Source: Chondrus crispus
Lineage: Eukaryota > Rhodophyta > Florideophyceae > Gigartinales > Gigartinaceae
Assembly: GCF_000350225.1 (NCBI RefSeq)
Contig: NW_005178995.1
Span: 62,001-126,000 of the forward strand
Direction of reading: 5' to 3'
DNA length: 64,000 nucleotides
The translations under genes were made by a program, and so were the position numbers. Shown piece by piece: positions 61,239-64,000 of this stretch. Positions within the stretch are counted from its first letter, which is position 1. Every line of letters starts with the position of its first letter. Under the pieces are notes generated by a model. That model had not been told where the DNA came from, made no database searches, and saw nothing but the letters and a program-made list of their open reading frames with translations.

Positions 61239-62188
61239 CGTGTGCGACGAGAGAGCTTATGATACTCCGTGAGGCACAGAGGATGCGCCGAAATTTAAAA
61301 GGAGAGGAATCGGGCTTGTCGTGAAAGGGGGTGAAGAAACGGCAGAGAGAGAAGGTAGAAATAATAGGTGAACAAAAACGAGCAAAGGGTGTAACGAAAT
61401 GTAAGAGGAAAAGTATTGATATTGAGAAAGTTGGTGCGAGTGCTGGAAAGAGACCGCTTCCTCTCGTTGAAATTCTTCAAAGTTGGGAAACGGTGCAAGA
61501 CAGAACGGAAACCGGAAAGAAAATTGATAACAGAAATGGAGACAATCTGCAGAGTTCTGCGATAGTAACTTCGAAGGTCGGTTCCGTAAGATAATCAGAG
61601 AATTCCGTGGGGAGAGACCCTTTTCCCCTGATGACCTTGACGAGTAACGGCAGAAGTGTACTGGCGGTACAAAGGGAAGGGTGCGGACTGCGAAGGTCAA
61701 GTTCAAATTGTTCCAAAGACAAAACAACGCAAAAAGCCTAGTCTTTTTACTGCGGAGCTCCGCAATGAATGGAAAGGCAACACAAGGCGTTTCGGAAGTA
61801 CGGCCCCAAAACCATCGGCCTTGGGCCAAGGGCCGTGGCTGCAGCCATTGATTTTGGCGCCAACACGCGTTTTACCTCAATATATTTCCCAAGTGCCCTA
61901 TTTGAATAAAATAATATCTGTTTCATTTAATCTTATCGGAAAAATCGCACTGTCCTAAATCTCACGCAGTTAGTTGCAAAGCGCAACTATCAGAGCGAGA
62001 AGAGCAGCGCTCACCCCACGCCAGCCGATCCTTTCAAAGCTGCGATCGCTGGGCTCGGTGAATGCTAGCCTTCCCCTCCAACTGCTTTCCCTTTCGTCCG
62101 CTTCCGGCACCCCATTTATATGTGCTCTCTTGGCCGGCGGGCGGCACCTAGCGACGCTCCATCGACGTCACCACGTCTCCGTCAGTGC

Positions 62189-62290
62189 CAGTGAAATTTG
62201 TTTTGCGATTTGCGACGATGCGCTGCACAGGCTGAGTCCGGGAGTTCGGGGCATCCGATGCCCCGAACTCCGCGTCCCCGGAAGGGATTT
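62189..62290 (+). repeat. Direct repeat flanking the decayed transposon, right copy
   Basis: This is the partner of 56978-57075, about 5.2 kb apart in the same orientation. It contains a palindromic insertion absent from the left copy. Confidence 0.6.
62241..62271. repeat. Perfect 15-bp palindrome
   Basis: GGAGTTCGGGGCATC and GATGCCCCGAACTCC flank a single C. Confidence 0.9.
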
Positions 62291-62649
62291 ATGTGGCGTT
62301 GTTAGGGGAGAGAGAGGTATGCCTTGCTGGGTAGGATGGTAGGGACGGCGTAATATGAAACGGAAGAGAAGCAGGTAGGGGAGGGGATGTCCGGACGAAG
62401 GACCAGGTGAAGGCGCGTATTGGGACGAGAAGGGTGAGGCTGGGCAGGGCAATGTTGGACGCGAGATGACTACCGTTTATTGTTGAAGTCAGTCGCTAAT
62501 TTGCTATTCTTTACAGGGTTGGGAATTAGTTGAAAAGATGTTGTCGGAGGCTGTCGATGTTCCGGAACGGTCCATGATTGAAGTTTGGTGAAAACTTGGA
62601 ATGATCAACTTCCCAAAAAGGTTGTCCGCTGGAGAAAGAGAGACACATA

Positions 62650-63954
62650 TCAAGCACGCTGACGTGCCGTCGAACGCAACGTCATATTACTGTACAGTGG
62701 CAATCCAACCGACGATCGAGCGGCTTCGAACAAGTGCATCGTCGATCTGAGCTTCTTCTCACGCTCCTGATGTTCTTCCGTGGCGATAGCCCGGAGATTT
62801 TTAGACACAGCAAAAAGGTAAACTTCCTTAATGAGATTTGGTGGTTGCATGTTCCGACCTACGAGACTTTCGCGGAACTCGCCAATATATGTACCGAACT
62901 CGATGACCCGGCTTGCGTCAAACAACATGCATAGCAAGATGTAATATTCATCCCCCTTGGCCATGTTCAAAATGCATTGCAATCGCCTGCGCCGAGTGCG
63001 TTGCTCTTCAGACAACGACGCTTGTAAGTCGTGTTGTTGATTAGAGCCATTCTCAAGGTTGGCTGTGCTCCACGGGTTGGAATAATCTTGCGACCCTGCG
63101 GGTGCGGCAACCCCCTGCGCACTGCCTGTCATGGCATGCTGATTTGACGGCTGGACAGCATGCCCTCTATTTACTTCAGATAGATGGTCTTGGAAGCCTG
63201 GACATAGACTTCCCATGCAATCAGAACACAGGGAGCTCTGGCTGGTATGATCGCCCATGGTAGGATTCGTGGGCATCGTCGGCAGGAAAACAGCACTATG
63301 TTCGTTAGAACGGAATTTTTCTATCATTTTCGAAACGATTTTCATGGATTCGTGTACAGAAACCACCAAAGCATTCTTCCCCTCCGCGAATTTGAGCATT
63401 TCCGATACTTTCGACATTTCTGTTATGTGTCTGGAAACTATTGGAAGGCGACAGCCCTTGTATACTTTTGGTCTCTTCGGAAGTGCATTTCTGAAGTCCT
63501 CTGGCCCATTTTCACACCCATAGCGAATATGACCGACATCTAAATAGTACCGACGCGTGTAGGTATAGCGAGACGGCTTCCCAAGTCTCCAGATTCTGAC
63601 AATTACAGCGTTGTAGATTTCTACGAGGGGTCCGACTGACCTTGAAGTGGGAAGGCTGTCATCTTCACTGCCCTCCAGAAAGAAGGCGTGAAGATATTTC
63701 TCGAAGATAATCTTCCTCATGATGGTCTTCCTTTTCACGAACTGGCGTTGCTGCAGTGCCCTTTTTATCCTCTCATCATTGCGAGTCCCGCTCTTTGCGA
63801 ACCTCCCAAGACCATCACGCCGAGACAATACCAGATTTGGAGAAAAGTCCGACTCCAAATTCAATTCCAGTGGTGTGACTATCGAAGGCGTTGAACCGTC
63901 GGACGATGAGTGCAAGGAAGATGATGGGGATATGGATGAGAAAGACGCCATCAC
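62650..63954 (-). CDS. Unrecognised 434-residue protein
   Basis: This single open frame starts from an ATG at 63954, close to the window edge. The N-terminal 40 residues are Ser-rich. Residues 60-90 are basic (QQRQFVKRKTIMRKIIFEKY). The middle has a structured part (VEIYNAVIVRIWRLGKPSRYTYTRRYYLD) and a possible helical segment (HITEMSKVSEMLKFAEGKN). Near 245 is a Cys group (CSDCMGSLC). The C-terminal 110 residues look helical (RRLQCILNMAKGDEYYILLCMLFDASRVIEFGTYI). No signal peptide, membrane segment or known domain was recognised. It lies upstream of the decayed transposon gene on the same strand, so it could be a second transposon gene or a host gene. The upstream promoter, if any, is outside the window. 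Confidence 0.55.
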   Translation of the reverse strand: MMASFSSISPSSSLHSSSDGSTPSIVTPLELNLESDFSPNLVLSRRDGLGRFAKSGTRNDERIKRALQQRQFVKRKTIMRKIIFEKYLHAFFLEGSEDDSLPTSRSVGPLVEIYNAVIVRIWRLGKPSRYTYTRRYYLDVGHIRYGCENGPEDFRNALPKRPKVYKGCRLPIVSRHITEMSKVSEMLKFAEGKNALVVSVHESMKIVSKMIEKFRSNEHSAVFLPTMPTNPTMGDHTSQSSLCSDCMGSLCPGFQDHLSEVNRGHAVQPSNQHAMTGSAQGVAAPAGSQDYSNPWSTANLENGSNQQHDLQASLSEEQRTRRRRLQCILNMAKGDEYYILLCMLFDASRVIEFGTYIGEFRESLVGRNMQPPNLIKEVYLFAVSKNLRAIATEEHQEREKKLRSTMHLFEAARSSVGLPLYSNMTLRSTARQRA

Positions 63955-64000
63955 TAGCCTAAATTTCGGACCAAGCAGGAGTTGAAAGATGAGATCCTGT

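Larger units (their letters stand above)
61239..62649. other. Intergenic stretch upstream of the decayed transposon gene
   Basis: The open minus-strand frame at 61257-61829 is hydrophobic and repetitive with no domain, and I do not believe it is coding. The region also holds the direct repeat at 62189-62290 and the palindrome at 62241-62271. Confidence 0.45.

Noticed and set aside
61257..61829. 190-residue hydrophobic minus-strand frame
   Set aside because: It is Phe/Ser/Leu-rich with no domain and no similarity to neighbours. It lies where the promoter and leader of the decayed transposon gene should be.

Overview
The window is eukaryotic nuclear DNA dominated by transposable elements. It has large intronless reading frames, TATA boxes, AATAAA-type poly(A) signals, chromovirus and copia retrotransposons, Sel1-repeat fragments and an orphan membrane-protein gene. 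My best guess is a florideophyte red alga with a repeat-rich, intron-poor genome (Chondrus-like). That is an inference from style, because no organelle or rRNA marker is present to prove it.

Layout. 1-8.2 kb is nearly gene-free: short tandem repeats, one Sel1-repeat frame (1717-2421) and a striking cluster of inverted repeats (3.0-4.2 kb). At 8.2-8.9 kb lies a neat single-exon gene for a secreted Cys/His-rich peptide, with a TATA box and poly(A) signal. 9.5-16.25 kb holds broken material on the minus strand: a Sel1 pseudogene, a 5'-truncated copia element, an ARM-like fragment and a 146-bp tandem repeat between two diverged copies of a GC-rich repeat.

16,253-37,044 is the centrepiece. Two copies of one chromodomain-bearing Ty3/gypsy element (chromovirus) are joined head to tail as LTR-internal-LTR-internal-LTR, with 608-bp LTRs. 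Between pol and the 3' LTR each copy carries a large unrecognised gene on the opposite strand, convergent with pol. This gene has its own TATA box and a poly(A) signal. Copy 1 has an intact antisense gene but a 1-bp frameshift in pol. Copy 2 has an intact pol but an 851-bp deletion in the antisense gene. These two changes account exactly for the length difference between the copies.

The array abuts the gag of a third, unrelated gypsy element (37,045-41,323, one frameshift and one in-frame TAG). At 42,777-47,577 is a nearly intact copia element on the minus strand, with a 5-bp target duplication, a primer site matching the anticodon arm of initiator tRNA-Met, and a single TAG between gag and the rest. 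49.9-51.7 kb encodes an orphan three-helix membrane protein. 53.4-55.1 kb encodes an apparently intact pogo/Tigger-type transposase. 57.5-61.2 kb is a decayed DNA transposon gene with a DUF7869-like DDE domain. 62.65-63.95 kb is an unrecognised 434-residue frame.

Only a few genes look like host genes: the secreted peptide, the membrane protein and perhaps the 434-residue protein. Everything else is mobile DNA or its debris. Residue positions are approximate and comparisons were made by eye.
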